Source: Owenia fusiformis
Lineage: Eukaryota; Annelida; Polychaeta; Sabellida; Oweniidae
Assembly (NCBI GenBank): GCA_903813345.2
Contig: CAIIXF020000011.1
Span: 3,990,571 to 4,054,570 of the forward strand
DNA: 64,000 bases
Reading direction: 5' to 3'
Below are positions 46,601-57,592 of the stretch, in pieces. The translations under genes were made by a program, and so were the position numbers. Positions within the stretch are counted from its first letter, which is position 1, and every line of letters begins with the position of its first letter. The notes beneath the pieces were generated by a model. The model did not search any database and was not told where the DNA came from. It worked only from the letters and a program-made list of their open reading frames with translations.

Positions 46601-49600
46601 CTATGTCTCATTGCTCAGTTGCTCCAGTTGCAACAAGAAATTAAAAAAACAGTTCGCTTCTTCACTTTAATGCTTTAGGAGGATGACATTTTGTCTTACT
46701 CATGGATCAGTGACACATTTTTGAGTTGTCTTTGATGTGTTAAGGCAATATATCAATTTTGACAATATGACAATTTTGGCCCAAATATGGCTAAAATCAC
46801 TTGTGCTCAAAAAAGTGCTCAAAATGGTGAAAAACTGCATGATTTTGAAAGAATTTTGGGCCAGGGGTTTCGCCCGAACTCTAGGAACCCCCTCTGGCTA
46901 CAGGCTTGACAAGTGATATTTCAGAAATTTCAACTGAAATATGCAAAATTAGCTAAAGCAGGTACAAAATATGTGATGTAGTTGGCAGTCCTGGGGTACT
47001 GATACCTCCTTCACTGAAATAAAGATATATCAAAATGTGTTACATATTTCATCTTCAAATCTTTAGGTCTGATAGATATTTGAATGATCCATCAATGTGG
47101 GAAAAAGAGTTTGGTTAATAAAAAGCATATGTGTGAAAAAGCATCTATTACTTATTGATCACCCCTTGTAGGAATACAATAGACTGACATTATAAATCTA
47201 TGCATTGTAAATAGAATATATGCAATTCAATTTCAAAATCATTTTATTTCATTTTTCATAACAAAATTACAACATTATATGGGCATTGGCACCCCAGGGG
47301 AATTGACCATTATGATATACATTTACATTGTATTTAAGTACAATTCCTTTACAGTTCCTATGAGTACAATATGTTTATGGTATGAGTACAATTCATTGAC
47401 AGTATGAGTACAATACATTTATGGCATGAGTACAATTCACGTACAGTAAAAGTACAATATGTATTTATGGCATGAGTACAATTTATTTACAGTATGAGTA
47501 CAATATGCTTCAATGTTGGTTTGTTATTTATTTTTTTCATAGAAAATGAAAGAGAGAGCCATGAGATATTCACCTGATATTCGTCAGATTGATCTGGATG
47601 TTAATCGCACATACAGAGACCACATCATGTTTCGACAGCGTTATGATGTCAAGTAAGTGTTACAAACATTTAGTACCCCACACAAATTAACATTACCCCT
47701 AAGATTTGAAGGCTTTACTTTGCAGTATGCACTGTGAAAATTGCTATAGTTAAACTAAAGATAGAAATAATTGAGACCACAAAAACTGATCCACTTTATA
47801 CACATACTTTTGGGCAACTTTGACTTGCCTTTTCGGTAAATACTGACAAATCATGAGTAATAAATATAGATTTTTGAAATTGCATTTTCAAATGGCTTGG
47901 CAAAATAGATTCATCATTATATATTTGTACATTTATATTTCAGACAACAAGCCTTGTTTCACGTCCTATCTGCCTACTCGATGTACAACACAGAAGTGGG
48001 TTACTGCCAGGGAATGAGTCAAATAGCTGCATTGTTACTGATGTACATGAATGAGGAAGATGCATTCTGGGCACTTTCAACTCTACTGACAGATAGCAGA
48101 CACGCCATGCATGGTAGATCAATTTACTTCATTTTTGTATGAGCTTGAGAATTGATGTCAATTTCTGAGTTTTCTTCGGAGTACCATAAGCTAAGAGCTC
48201 ATGCTTCAGGAAACATTCACATTTTGAATGAAAATGAGAATGTATATTTCAAATGAAAACTTGCTACTTAAAAGATTATTGGCATTATTTTGCTAAATTT
48301 TTTGTAAATGTACTTATTGACATCTGTCAATAACTTATCCTTTTAAATTTAAATTTTGAAATCGCATTGTGCTCTCATTAGAGAGAATACAGTATTTCAA
48401 TTGAAAACATGTACATGTATATTCAAATGAGAATTCATATTTCAAATGAAAACATGTATATTTCAAATGAAAACAGGCATATTCTAATAAAAACCTGTAT
48501 ATTTCAATAGAAAACAAGTATAATTCGAATGAAACGTGTATACTTCAATAGAAAACATGTATAATTCAAATGAAAACATGTATATTTCAATAGAAAACAT
48601 GTACATTTCAAATGAAAATATGTATTCATGTATTTCAATTGAAAACATTCAAATGAAAACATGTATATTTCAATTAAAACATGCATATTTCAGGTGTGTT
48701 TATTCCTGGGTTCCCCAAGTTGATGAGATTCCAAGACCATCACGACCGCATAATCAAAAAATTCTTGCCAAAAGTAAAGAAACATTTGGTAAGTGTAAAT
48801 ATTTTAAGGGACAAATAAAAGCTTTGTACTCATAAAACTGTACTCCTGGTAATTTTCGGGTGCTAGTATATTTCGCGCTTTACGCGAATTTTGAAAAATT
48901 TACGAAATATAATAGCCGCGAAATTCCTAAAGTTCTAATTTGCGAAATTTAAGTGGGAGTACAGTAAACGTGTAATATTGTACTTGTTTTATAACTGCAC
49001 TCATTATGGAATTGTACTTGTTATTCTTGAATTGTACCTGTATTTTGTTACTATTTATTGTAGGATCGTCATGAGATCCACGCCAGTCTTTATACAATAA
49101 AGTGGTTCATGCAGTGCTTCCTAGATAGAGTAAGATTTCACTATTATTTTTAATTATTTTTCTGTTGTTGTGCTGCATTTAGAAAAAATGGAATATAGTA
49201 CTGAATATTTTTTTATGAACTATATTATATTATATCCACAAATGATCTTCCAACAAATAGACTAAAAATGGCAACAAAGAATTTAGATGCTAAAAGGGGA
49301 GTACATAGGCTTAAAGGATTTGCAGATAGGTTAAAAGTGGCAATACATGGGCTAAAATGGGCAACAAAAAGACCAAAAGGGGTGACATTAAGGCTTAAAT
49401 GGGCAACACCTAGGCTAAAATGGGCAACAAATAGACCCAAAAAAGGTGACAAATAGGCTAAAAGGGGCAACACCTGTGCTAAAATGGGCAGCAAATAGAC
49501 CAAGAGTGACAAATAGGCTAAAAGGGGCAACACCTGGGCTAAAATGGGCAGCAAATAGACCAAAAAGGGTGACAAATAGGCTAAAAGGGGCAACACCTGG

Positions 49601-51227
49601 TCATCAATGCTTATGTCGACTCGGAATATGTCAGTTTTATATTTTTAATGTACCTGTTTTATTTTTAAGATGCCATTCCATTTGACTCTGAGGATCTGGG
49701 ATATATACATGCTGGAGGGAGAGAGAGTGCTGTGTACTATGGGATACCTCTTACTCAAAATGCACAAAAGTAAAAAAACAGTGTTTGAACAAGAATTTGT
49801 CAACTTAAAATAAGAGCTTTTATCAAAGACAATACTGTGAATAAATTGAAAAAAATAGAAAAATTTGAAATATTGAGAGTAGTAAGATTCAATTTGAAAC
49901 TTTTAATGCATGTTAGTAGCAATATGTTTCAAAATATTTTTTAGCAAATATGTTTTGTGCCAAAGTCTCTTGATGATTTAAGTTTCAGATTGTAATAAAC
50001 TTGAATATTTTATAGATTGCTATTTTAGGTGAACTGTTGTAGGAATCAATTCATATGCATTTTCTTATTTCAGGGAAAATTGTCAAAATGGATATGGAGG
50101 AACTATTCGGATTCTTACAAAACGGCCTCGAAAAAGATTTTGGTTACGAAGATGATGTTGTCGTTGACCAACTACAAGTTGCAATGGACGAACTGCGGAA
50201 AGCAAAAATGGATGTTCCTCCGCCAGGAAAAGCAAACGAATTACCACAAAAACCATTTGGATTATTTGTAGAACCAAACATTGATAAAATCATCGGGCGA
50301 AGGACAATGGAATTTACCGAACATGACAGTGATTTATTGGGTCACGTTAAAGCGGGCCTCGATGAGGTCGCAGCTCAGAGGAGGAAGGCCCAGGAGGCCA
50401 ATGGGGATGAAGAAGAAGAGGAAGAGGAGGCCTACTCCGATGGTATATCCAAATATGGACGTACGGGTGATAACCAGACATTTGGATCACGGACTTCAAT
50501 AACTGGGGCATTAAGCTCTCGTACTTCCTTTATTGGAACGGACTCGGATAGCCGTGCTGCATCCATAAGCAAACTGAACACTCTCTATAATTCTGAATAC
50601 CACAGTTATAGTGACCATGAAGAAACCCCTTCTCCAAGGGTTTTAAGCAATGCAGGTTTGTCATTAGAGGAATTGATTGACGATGTTACGACATATACCA
50701 GTCGTGTTCACTCGCCTGAGCCAATAACCCCCACCCAGGGGCTAAAACAGGCCTCCCCATACCCCCCTAAACCTGCCCCACCCCCTAGGCAAGCCCCACC
50801 CACAGAACGCCAATCACAGTCAGAATCCCCTTCACAAAGCTCACAATATGATAATGTTAACACTAACTCAGATCAATATGAACAGGATCTTGAACAAACT
50901 TTGGAACGTATTGAAAAAGATACATCCGATAACCCCGTAGTCTATCAAGAAAATGTATCAACGGTGCGTGTTAATGGATACACAAGCCAGACTAGTAACA
51001 GTACTACAGTAGAGACAACAAATACTAAACTTGTGCACCAAAAATATGTCAGTCACACAAATGGACCGATCAATTTTGGTCTTGAAGAAGAGAGAAACAG
51101 CATACCGCCCCTGGGTTACAACAGGCGACCCCAAAGCATGCCATATGGAGGGTCTACCTCTGTAGTTCAAGGAAAACGCATGACTGCGCAAACACCTTCT
51201 CCAGAAAGAACAGCAGTCTATATATAA
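37603..51227 (+). CDS. USP6NL: USP6NL/RN-tre orthologue, TBC-domain Rab GTPase-activating protein (11 coding exons)
   Basis: Exons 37603-37609, 38977-39047, 45201-45329, 45683-45763, 46100-46207, 47543-47652, 47944-48113, 48694-48788, 49064-49129, 49670-49769 and 50074-51227 join in frame to 696 residues; the human protein is 828. The N terminus ([20 protein letters not shown]) and the WEDP and VTDRYGF blocks match USP6NL. The TBC domain spans about 100-310. It has [11 protein letters not shown] (104-114), the arginine finger in IDLDVNR (R154) and the glutamine finger in YCQGMSQ (Q191), so it should stimulate GTP hydrolysis by Rab5/Rab43-type GTPases in endosome and receptor traffic. The C-terminal exon holds an acidic run (seven E), a proline-rich stretch [15 protein letters not shown] and a C terminus AVYI that fits a class II PDZ ligand. 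I saw no PxxDY Eps8-binding motif. The seven-base first coding exon is inferred from phase and a GTAAGT donor. Introns are rich in tandem arrays and MITEs. Confidence 0.95.
38731..38958 (+). repeat. 62-bp tandem repeat next to USP6NL exon 2
   Basis: About four copies of a unit beginning CACATGACTGAAACTGACCA and containing TTTGCACTCATCTGACATCC. The array ends some 18 bases before the exon 2 acceptor at 38976. Each unit has an inverted CCAAT-like GACCAATCA. Confidence 0.85.
39088..39306 (-). mobile_element. MITE copy 1 (GTGATCTCCCCAG family, reversed)
   Basis: The ends read TCTCCCCAGG and TCTGGGGAGATCACC. The interior CAAGTGGGTGCAAATGGATT is the complement of the copy at 41724. Imperfect ends; non-coding; intron 2 of USP6NL. 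Confidence 0.7.
40540..40790 (+). repeat. Degenerate GGTGTTCACATT minisatellite
   Basis: Repeated variants of CAAGGTGTTCACATT and AAGGTGTTTACA, including a longer duplicated block (AAGGCATTCACATTTTATAA twice). Further copies appear near 42108-42235. Open frames through it are repeat artefacts. Confidence 0.75.
40869..41312 (-). CDS. Unrecognised open frame nested in USP6NL intron 2
   Basis: An uninterrupted frame of 147 codons opposite to the host gene. Its first ATG is residue 15, giving about 133 residues ([20 protein letters not shown]). It is basic, with a helical-looking charged part around [20 protein letters not shown], and composition is more protein-like than for the other chance frames. 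There is no known motif, signal peptide or membrane segment, and no promoter or intron was identified. It could be an old retrocopy fragment, part of a transposon, or chance. Confidence 0.25.
   Translation of the reverse strand: MGGVQSFEARLHFSMNSRETRVLTWNYVSCHRTNLKSLIGISGKRRGIRDAPRKRGAEFDKISQSISHFDKLASYLYNCGQMKVCQILRAKGMMKKINKDIERLRTNTKREAFKYNCILTKSNIKIVLALNMKSSFPAIEFHIVSLY
41724..41929 (+). mobile_element. MITE copy 2 (CAGTGATCTCCCCAG ends)
   Basis: A 206-bp element with inverted ends CAGTGATCTCCCCAG and CTGGGGGGATCACTG and the interior GCACCCACTTGAAAATGAG. This is the best-preserved of three copies in USP6NL intron 2. Confidence 0.8.
44644..45092 (+). mobile_element. MITE copy 3, diverged or enlarged
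   Basis: It starts TTCTCCCCAGAATCTAATT and ends AATCCTAGGGAGATCACTG, matching the family ends, with C-homopolymer-rich internal repeats (CCCCTGCTTGCTT) and about 240 bp of extra sequence. It lies about 100 bp before USP6NL exon 3. Confidence 0.5.
46242..47168. mobile_element. Tc1/mariner-like remnant with long inverted ends
   Basis: The ends CAAGGGGTGACCAATAAGTC and, reversed, CAAGGGGTGATCAATAAGTA are flanked by TA on both sides. Inverted similarity continues for about 150-200 bp inward (shared TTTTGATATATCTTTATTTC and GTGAAGGAGGT). The minus strand keeps scraps that read like a transposase end ([20 protein letters not shown]). A GGGCCAAAATTG-type repeat is nested at about 46765-46915. It lies in USP6NL intron 5. 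Confidence 0.75.
47360..47509 (+). repeat. 22-bp tandem array with 44-bp alternation
   Basis: Units start ATGAGTACAAT and alternate between endings such as ATGTTTATGGT and TCATTGACAGT. Six-plus units, just before USP6NL exon 6. Confidence 0.85.
48400..48690 (+). repeat. 21-bp tandem array with 42-bp alternation, reaching the exon 8 acceptor
   Basis: Units AAAACATGTATATTTCAATAG and AAAACATGTATAATTCAAATG alternate. The last unit, AAAACATGCATATTTCAG, is the 3' splice site of USP6NL exon 8 (exon starts at 48694). Frames across it on both strands are artefacts. Confidence 0.85.
49270..49605 (+). repeat. 60-63-bp higher-order tandem repeat in USP6NL intron 9
   Basis: GTGACAAATAGGCTAAAAGG blocks start at 49446, 49506 and 49569. 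Each contains smaller GGCTAAAATGGGCAACA units of about 15-18 bp, which extend upstream to 49270. Repetitive open frames on both strands come from the unit length. Confidence 0.85.
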
Positions 51228-51878
51228 CACATGGTGTTCTCCTAATAAATTTTCATAATTTAGTGCAAAATTATATAATAGCAATATGTCAAATAATTAT
51301 TCAAAACATGTCCAATTTGGTTAGTTTGTCATTATGATCAAAGTTCGCGATTGGTTATGGGTACAAAATTATAACACTATTATATGAAAACAAATAATCA
51401 AAAACAGATCAAAATATTTCAGTTTTGGAAATGAGAAACCCTCAACTGGGTATGGCACCCAGTTGGTTTCAATTGGGTATGGTACCCAGTTGGTTTAATG
51501 TTTAGAAGATCACTTAACCCTTACATTAAAGTTGCTTTGTACAATCTCATTTTTCATTGATCATATATGTGCAATTAAGTAGTGTAATATTCACACTTTA
51601 CAGTAGATTACAAGATGTATTCTCTCAATTGATCTATCTTAACCCTTGCCGAACTGAATTAATTGCCTGCAAAAAAATTTGCCATCATTTTTCATGCTTG
51701 ATTAACGAGTATCAGCTTATACATCAAAAACTGTATTGAAATTCATGAACAAATAAAAAAAGTTATTACATTATTACCTGAACACCCTGTAAAGCATGTA
51801 ATAAATCAAGAGAAAGCTTTAATGAACGTTAAAAATCTGTTTAAGACCACACTTCATTGAACCTCTTGACTACTAGGA
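51228..51878 (+). other. Probable USP6NL 3' UTR
   Basis: AT-rich sequence after the stop, with AATAAA at about 51244-51249 and again near 51749. Which is used cannot be told. It contains a short direct repeat, GGGTATGGCACCCAGTTGGT/GGGTATGGTACCCAGTTGGT (about 51448-51494). Confidence 0.5.
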
Positions 51879-51900
51879 GTGACGAGAAATTTCTCGTCAC
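51879..51900. repeat. Perfect 22-bp palindrome
   Basis: GTGACGAGAAA is followed at once by its exact complement. A related imperfect motif, GTGACAAGAAAATCCCTCAC, lies 20-40 bases on. Confidence 0.85.
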
Positions 51901-54900
51901 CTCAGAAATGACCTTGAAACCCAGAGTGACAAGAAAATCCCTCACAAAATTTTTCACTAAAATTGCTCTTATTTGAACATTTTTCATCCAGTTTACACCA
52001 AAATTATTTTAAAATGTGTAGAAATATTCTCTGCCGTCTAAAGTTACTAAGTTGAGCTTCTATAGTTGTATAGGTATGTAGTAAAATGTCAAATGGTGGC
52101 AAAAATGAAAAATTCTCTGGTTTCAACCGATTTTAGAGCCTGGGATTCAAGAGTTAAATACATTCTCAACTGCTTTTGCAGGGGTTAACAGAAGTGAATT
52201 CAACTAGATTGTTGACTTTACAAATGCTTTGGAGCTTGTATCAGTGAATGGCCCTTTATATCAATCAAAATTAGCACTAGTTATCGTATGAGATTAATTT
52301 TTTTGATGTCATTAATAAATATTTTTTTGATTTAATTGTAAACATTTAGCTTACTGTCTTCAGGTAGCAATATGTAAATTTGTTATCCAATTTGCTGCTA
52401 CTTACAGACTTAAAGCAAATCCTGCAATGGTCCCTCGTCCATGAAATCTCGTAAAAGTCTCGTTTTCAATGCCCTACCAATATCCATGATGCCATCTATT
52501 TTTCATTTATATGGAAAAATGTCAATTCAGTGACAGGTAGGCCTAGTAAGGGTTATGATAGTAACTGAAATTATCCTCTCCTTATATTATAGAAATACAT
52601 GAGTATCTTTCAGGGAATATGATTCTTTAGTTTGATATTCATATTCTCGTATAAACCCTGTGTGCAAAATGATCCATTACATATGATCTTATGTGCATAA
52701 TGGCTGTATGTAGATAATTATCCAATACGAGGTCCAGGATATTGTGGTTATCCCAAGGCAAATATGATATATCTATATGAGGGTCAAGGGGTCCCTAAGC
52801 CAATTGTATTGGTCGAAGGATAAACCTCATATCCTGAATTGACTATCTGTTTATCCTATACCACCATGATGTGTTTTATACATCCATTTCAGTAGACATT
52901 TTTCTCAGGGTGTCCGAAAATACATAGATAATGCTTTAAATATACAGATAGTTTCTTCATAAAGTAGAGCTACAAAGCTATCAGGCAACAAATATAAATA
53001 TATTTCAACTTTTTAACTTTCTTATGATTTTTATTTGTATCTAAAATTTCCATGTTCCCATGCTTGTGAAGTATAATGCATCTGCTTATTACTTGGTTCA
53101 GACATAAAGTTAAATTCTGCCTGCAGTTTTATTAAAATAAAAATGCAACATTTTACCAACTTGCTTCATACACCTCAAACATGTCAGAGTATGGGATAAT
53201 ATGTTATTCGAACATGATAATTTTCCAAACATGATAACACGTTCAAGTATGGAATAAACTGCTATGTAAGAAATTCGGCCGTTAATATGCATGTTAATCC
53301 AACTTTAAGAAATGGATAAAATCTGAATAATTGGGCTTTATTAAATTTTTCTGGCATTTAGATTTGACCCCTATGACAGTTCAGAATTGCTTGTAGCTCA
53401 CTAGCTCCACCTATTAGCTAGACATGTGCCATTTGATGTTGTGTTGAAAACTTCCGCCTAAATAGCTCAAAGTTATATGTAAATGGTTGTGCTTTAGCTT
53501 TTGTCAAGTTTTATGAAAAAATTAAACCATTATAAATTGTGCCAAATGACCATGTTGGCAAATGTTTGGTTATTTTTGTTTATTTTTTTTCATTTTAATC
53601 ATAGCAGTGCATATGTCATACTCATACAATTTAAATGTATCATCATATACATTTTGCAAACACAAAATGGTTTTAGAGTTAAATGTTGGCATAATGTATG
53701 ACATATTTTCATTGATGTTAAACCTAATTAAGTGTGTTTTAAGATGCTTGGGACCATTATAACAGTATAATGCTAAGCCCTGTTATAATGCTAAGCCTTG
53801 TTATAATGCTAAGGCAAATGTGCAATGTCTTTTTTACTTAATAAACTCCTTAGTTTTCTGTTTGAGTTCAAAGGATCAGAAATATTAGCTTAGCTTAAAT
53901 CATTTTATTTTTATTTAATGTATTCGAATTGATAATAATTGTCAGTATTATAAATATCCTTTGTTGATATATTTTTAGATTTAATTATTGTAAATAATTG
54001 GAAAATGTTTTCCAGTACATTAGGAAGGAAGGGTCCCTTAGCACCCAAGTGAAGTAAATTTCAAATTTGCATTTCTCTTCTCCAGCTTATTGCTAATGGT
54101 GAACTTTTATAACAGCTGCATATTACTTATAAATCATTCTTTAACGCCACAAATGGGGCGGTGTTCGGCGGCCGGCGTGTGCAACAAATGACAGGTGGTG
54201 ATTCAGGTGATTAGGGGAGACTTCCGATGAAGAAAAATAGCATTTTAGAATGGGCTTTCAAAATAACAAAGCACAGATAATACAAATGTTAATTCTGCTG
54301 TGGTTTAATAATGCCCCCCCCCTCGATTACTCTCAAAACCAACTTGTTCATTTATTATTACCAGATGTCAAGAGACTCCTGTTTCTTGACACCCTTAAAC
54401 CTGGCTTTAACATTTAAGCTGAGTTTAAATCCCCCCCCCCCCCAAATTAAATATCCAGATATAATGTGGGGTGGAATATGATATTATTTGACAGGCTCTC
54501 TGAAATATATTGGATGCAGAATATAAGTCTAGAAAATAAAAATTTATATTGAATATGTGAATTTGAAATAAGATTGTACCTAAAAAACACCCCCTCCCCA
54601 TTTATGTTTGTGATACATACAAATTGTGTTGTTGCATCAAATTGTACAAAGGTAGCTTATTTTACATTTAGATGTACATTTTATGTTTTATTATTTACAG
54701 TACATTTAAACAGGAGACTGTCCAGGAAAATGTATTTTAAAACTGTACATTGTAAAATATACCCAATATACAATAGTAATATATGCAAGAAAGATTATCA
54801 AACATAATTGAATTGGTGTTAAGTTTTTATTGGAATATTTTTTATACGAATCCAAATTGTGTATTTATATTGATTTATAAATTCCACTTATCCATGCATT

Positions 54901-55500
54901 GTTTTAACTACTCTTTTACAGGTTTAATTTTATGTCTTAAAGAGATTCAAAAATTATACTTTTCATCTTCAAAATATTGATGGTGATTGGTTCTGATGAT
55001 CCACAATCTTTGTCATGCAATTCTCGATCTAATTGTCATGTCTCTTAAAATACAACCCAATCTATCAGCTACCTTATCAAAAAACATTCCCTGAATTCAA
55101 TGCGTTGTACATAAGTACCTTGGAATAAGTACCTTTAGGAATATGCAAAAATCAAATGTGTTCGTAGAGTTGTTTTTGAAAAAAAACTTTCTCTCAAATT
55201 GGTGAAGAGAACACGTTTCACAACTACTATGCGATTGACAATTTTTACCTTTTAAAATTCATAACACGATTAATAGTGGCTCGATTTTCATGAAAAAAGG
55301 AATTTGAAAAGAATGGTCATCATGCCAAATCAGTATCTACACTATACTCCAAAGGTTTCGCAACCTTAGCTCCCTCATTAAACTACGTGCTAAAGCCTCT
55401 TACTGTTTGAATTTTGAAGAAAATACTTATAATATTGATTAGAATATAAATTGACTTCATTCCCAAGCCGCCATTTTTTTCAAATTTTTCCTCAATTACA
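51901..55500. other. Intergenic, no gene seen
   Basis: AT-rich with C homopolymers near 54307-54320 and 54430-54445. A short TTATAATGCTAAGCC triplet repeat lies at 53770-53815. A copy of the repeat from 21101-21225 is at about 55171-55300. No motif-bearing frames. Confidence 0.5.
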
Positions 55501-55519
55501 ACATACCTGCCAGCCTATC

Positions 55520-55765
55520 GTATTTTACGGGAATCTACAGTACATTTTTTTTTCCGTAAAAATACCATTTCCCCGTAAACGCCCGTAAAAAATCTACCGT
55601 ATTTTTTCCGAAATCTACCGTAATTTTTTTAAACTCGTTTTTTCCATGAGAACGGCCGTAAAATCTAGATCTACCGTAAATTTTTTATAAATCTAGGCCT
55701 ACTGTAAAATTTTGAAAATCTACCGTAAATTTTTGAAAATCTACCGTATATCTGCTAAAATCTTT
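55520..55765 (+). repeat. Degenerate AATCTACCGTAAATTTTT array
   Basis: About ten variable copies of a roughly 20-bp unit with core ATCTACCGTAAA, interrupted at its right side by the following transposon and resuming after it (CCGTAAAATCTCCCG at 56598). Confidence 0.75.
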
Positions 55766-55777
55766 TTGTTCAAAGTA

Positions 55778-56595
55778 AGGGAACCTGGGGCAAAGCGGCC
55801 CTAAAATTTAATTTTGAGTTGCTCCGTACGGGGTATTTTCTTTTCTGTCAATCATCACGCACTTTGATTTTCCACTTTATTAATGGGTTCTGGTTTACAT
55901 TTTTCGAGTGTTTAATACTTGCCTAGGACTATCTTCTGTGATTTTTAATGGTCAAAAATAATGTCGAGAGAAGGGCAGAACTGCCCGTGGGCGGGGTAAA
56001 ATGGCCCACCCTCTGTTACATGGGTTTGAAAAGCAAAATTAATCAATTACAAGACTCCTCCACACACATCTTATCACAGACGTTCAAACCTTTTGACAGA
56101 AAAAGTATTCTTAACCGCTACCATAATTCTAGTCATTCGATATGTGTCGGAGGGAAATAAGGTAGAAACCAAATGTTGAAATTGTTCTTGTGCACTGCGA
56201 TTTTTGTATGTTTTAATCTTTGTGGGCCGTTTTGCCCAAAAGACATGCGAATTTTCAAATAGACGTCATTTTAATTTGCCTGATATTTGTAGGTCGAAAT
56301 TTTTACAAATAAAGAATAATATGCATGCTCTATGTAAATGTTAAATCAAAACGATATTCTATTGCCGGATTTTTCAGAGATTCTCGCAGGAGGGCTAATT
56401 TTCAAAAAGAAAGTGAAAAGTAGAATTTTCTCTTACATAAATCGAAACGCTGCTAGATTAAAAATGGGCGCTCGAGGAGGTGGCGGAAATTTCAAAATTC
56501 GATTATGTGACTTTTGAAGAACCATGTTTTTATAGCTCAAAATACATTTCGATGGACCACTTTGCCCCACAGGGCCGTTCTGCCCCATGTTCCCT
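55778..56595. mobile_element. 0.8-kb element with GGGGCA-type inverted ends
   Basis: The ends AGGGAACCTGGGGCAAAGCG and, reversed, AGGGAACATGGGGCAGAACG are imperfect inverted repeats of about 25 bp. Internal GTGGGCGGGG, GTGGGCCGTTTTGCCC and CACTTTGCCCCACAGGGCCG motifs echo them. It interrupts the TACCGTAAA array. No transposase frame was recognised. Confidence 0.7.
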
Positions 56596-56671
56596 TTCCG
56601 TAAAATCTCCCGTTATTGTTGGGAAATGCTGAAAAATTGAAGTCTTCTTGTACTGTCCCTGTAATATTCCT

Positions 56672-56707
56672 TTACCAACCCTGGTAAAGGAATATTAAGT
56701 TTAGTCA
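56672..56707. repeat. Perfect 16-bp stem, 4-nt loop hairpin
   Basis: TAATATTCCTTTACCA, then ACCC, then the exact complement. The loop is too short for a typical miRNA precursor. Role unknown. Confidence 0.85.
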
Positions 56708-57497
56708 CACAATATGCAAATTTACAAGCATGTATTTGCCTTACAAAATGATATTCTATAGAGAAAAAAATAAAATTATTCCGCAGACTTACTATTTTCT
56801 CCCTAAAATCTGGATACCTTACATACCGAACAGGCCTTCCAAATAAGCATAACAAAACTTATATTGAGTTCATGACATAGTGTTATATACCAGATGGGTT
56901 ACCTTTAAAATGATATATAAATCAATGTATCATATTGAACATAGCTATTTTCATTCTGATTTAAAGTTGGGTATTGGCTTTTTGGTCCACCCTGTATAAT
57001 GTGTTTATAAAACAACATCCAACAGTAAAATTACCAACAAAAAACGGTTTAACAAGATGAAACCATCAATGTTGGTATAGTTGATATTTTTCCCAACGTT
57101 ATACAGTCATGTGACACGATTATCATTAAACACATCAAAAGATTTGCCCCAAGCACGAGTGAAACCCTGGCCTGCACCGTGAGGTAAACGGCAACGAAGG
57201 AAAGACAGTACACAAGTTAAAATTATGATTAAGTTTCATATTTGCACGCATTTAAACAAAAGATATTTGATTAAATAAAATTCAGGTCGAATCAGTACAA
57301 CTTTAACATCAAGGAAGATTGTTACCTAATACCGAACGCATGACTTTATAGCAGCTGATGGGCTGATCAAGACCTCTATTCTTCTATCCTTATGATTCTT
57401 AATATCCGTTGTGTCTCGCCCAACTTATTACCCTGATCAAGCTAATCCAATATCCTGGACGATGAAGGGTTGACCAATCAAAAGGTGGTACATCTAG

Positions 57498-57532
57498 TAT
57501 AAAAACAGGAACATCCCTATTTTGATATCATA
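57498..57532 (+). promoter_or_regulatory. TATA box and likely start of the Cys-rich peptide gene
   Basis: TATAAAAA at 57498-57505 sits 95 bases before the ATG, with an initiator-like ATATCATATC about 30 bases downstream. This spacing is ideal for a TATA-dependent promoter. Confidence 0.7.
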
Positions 57533-57592
57533 TCAGCGTAGCAGAAACACAATACCAGAAACGAGAGACGAAACAAGAGGGGAATTGACAAA

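Noticed and set aside
49225-49685. Repetitive frames of 62-123 codons on both strands
   Set aside because: Produced by a tandem repeat whose unit is a multiple of three; they sit inside a USP6NL intron.
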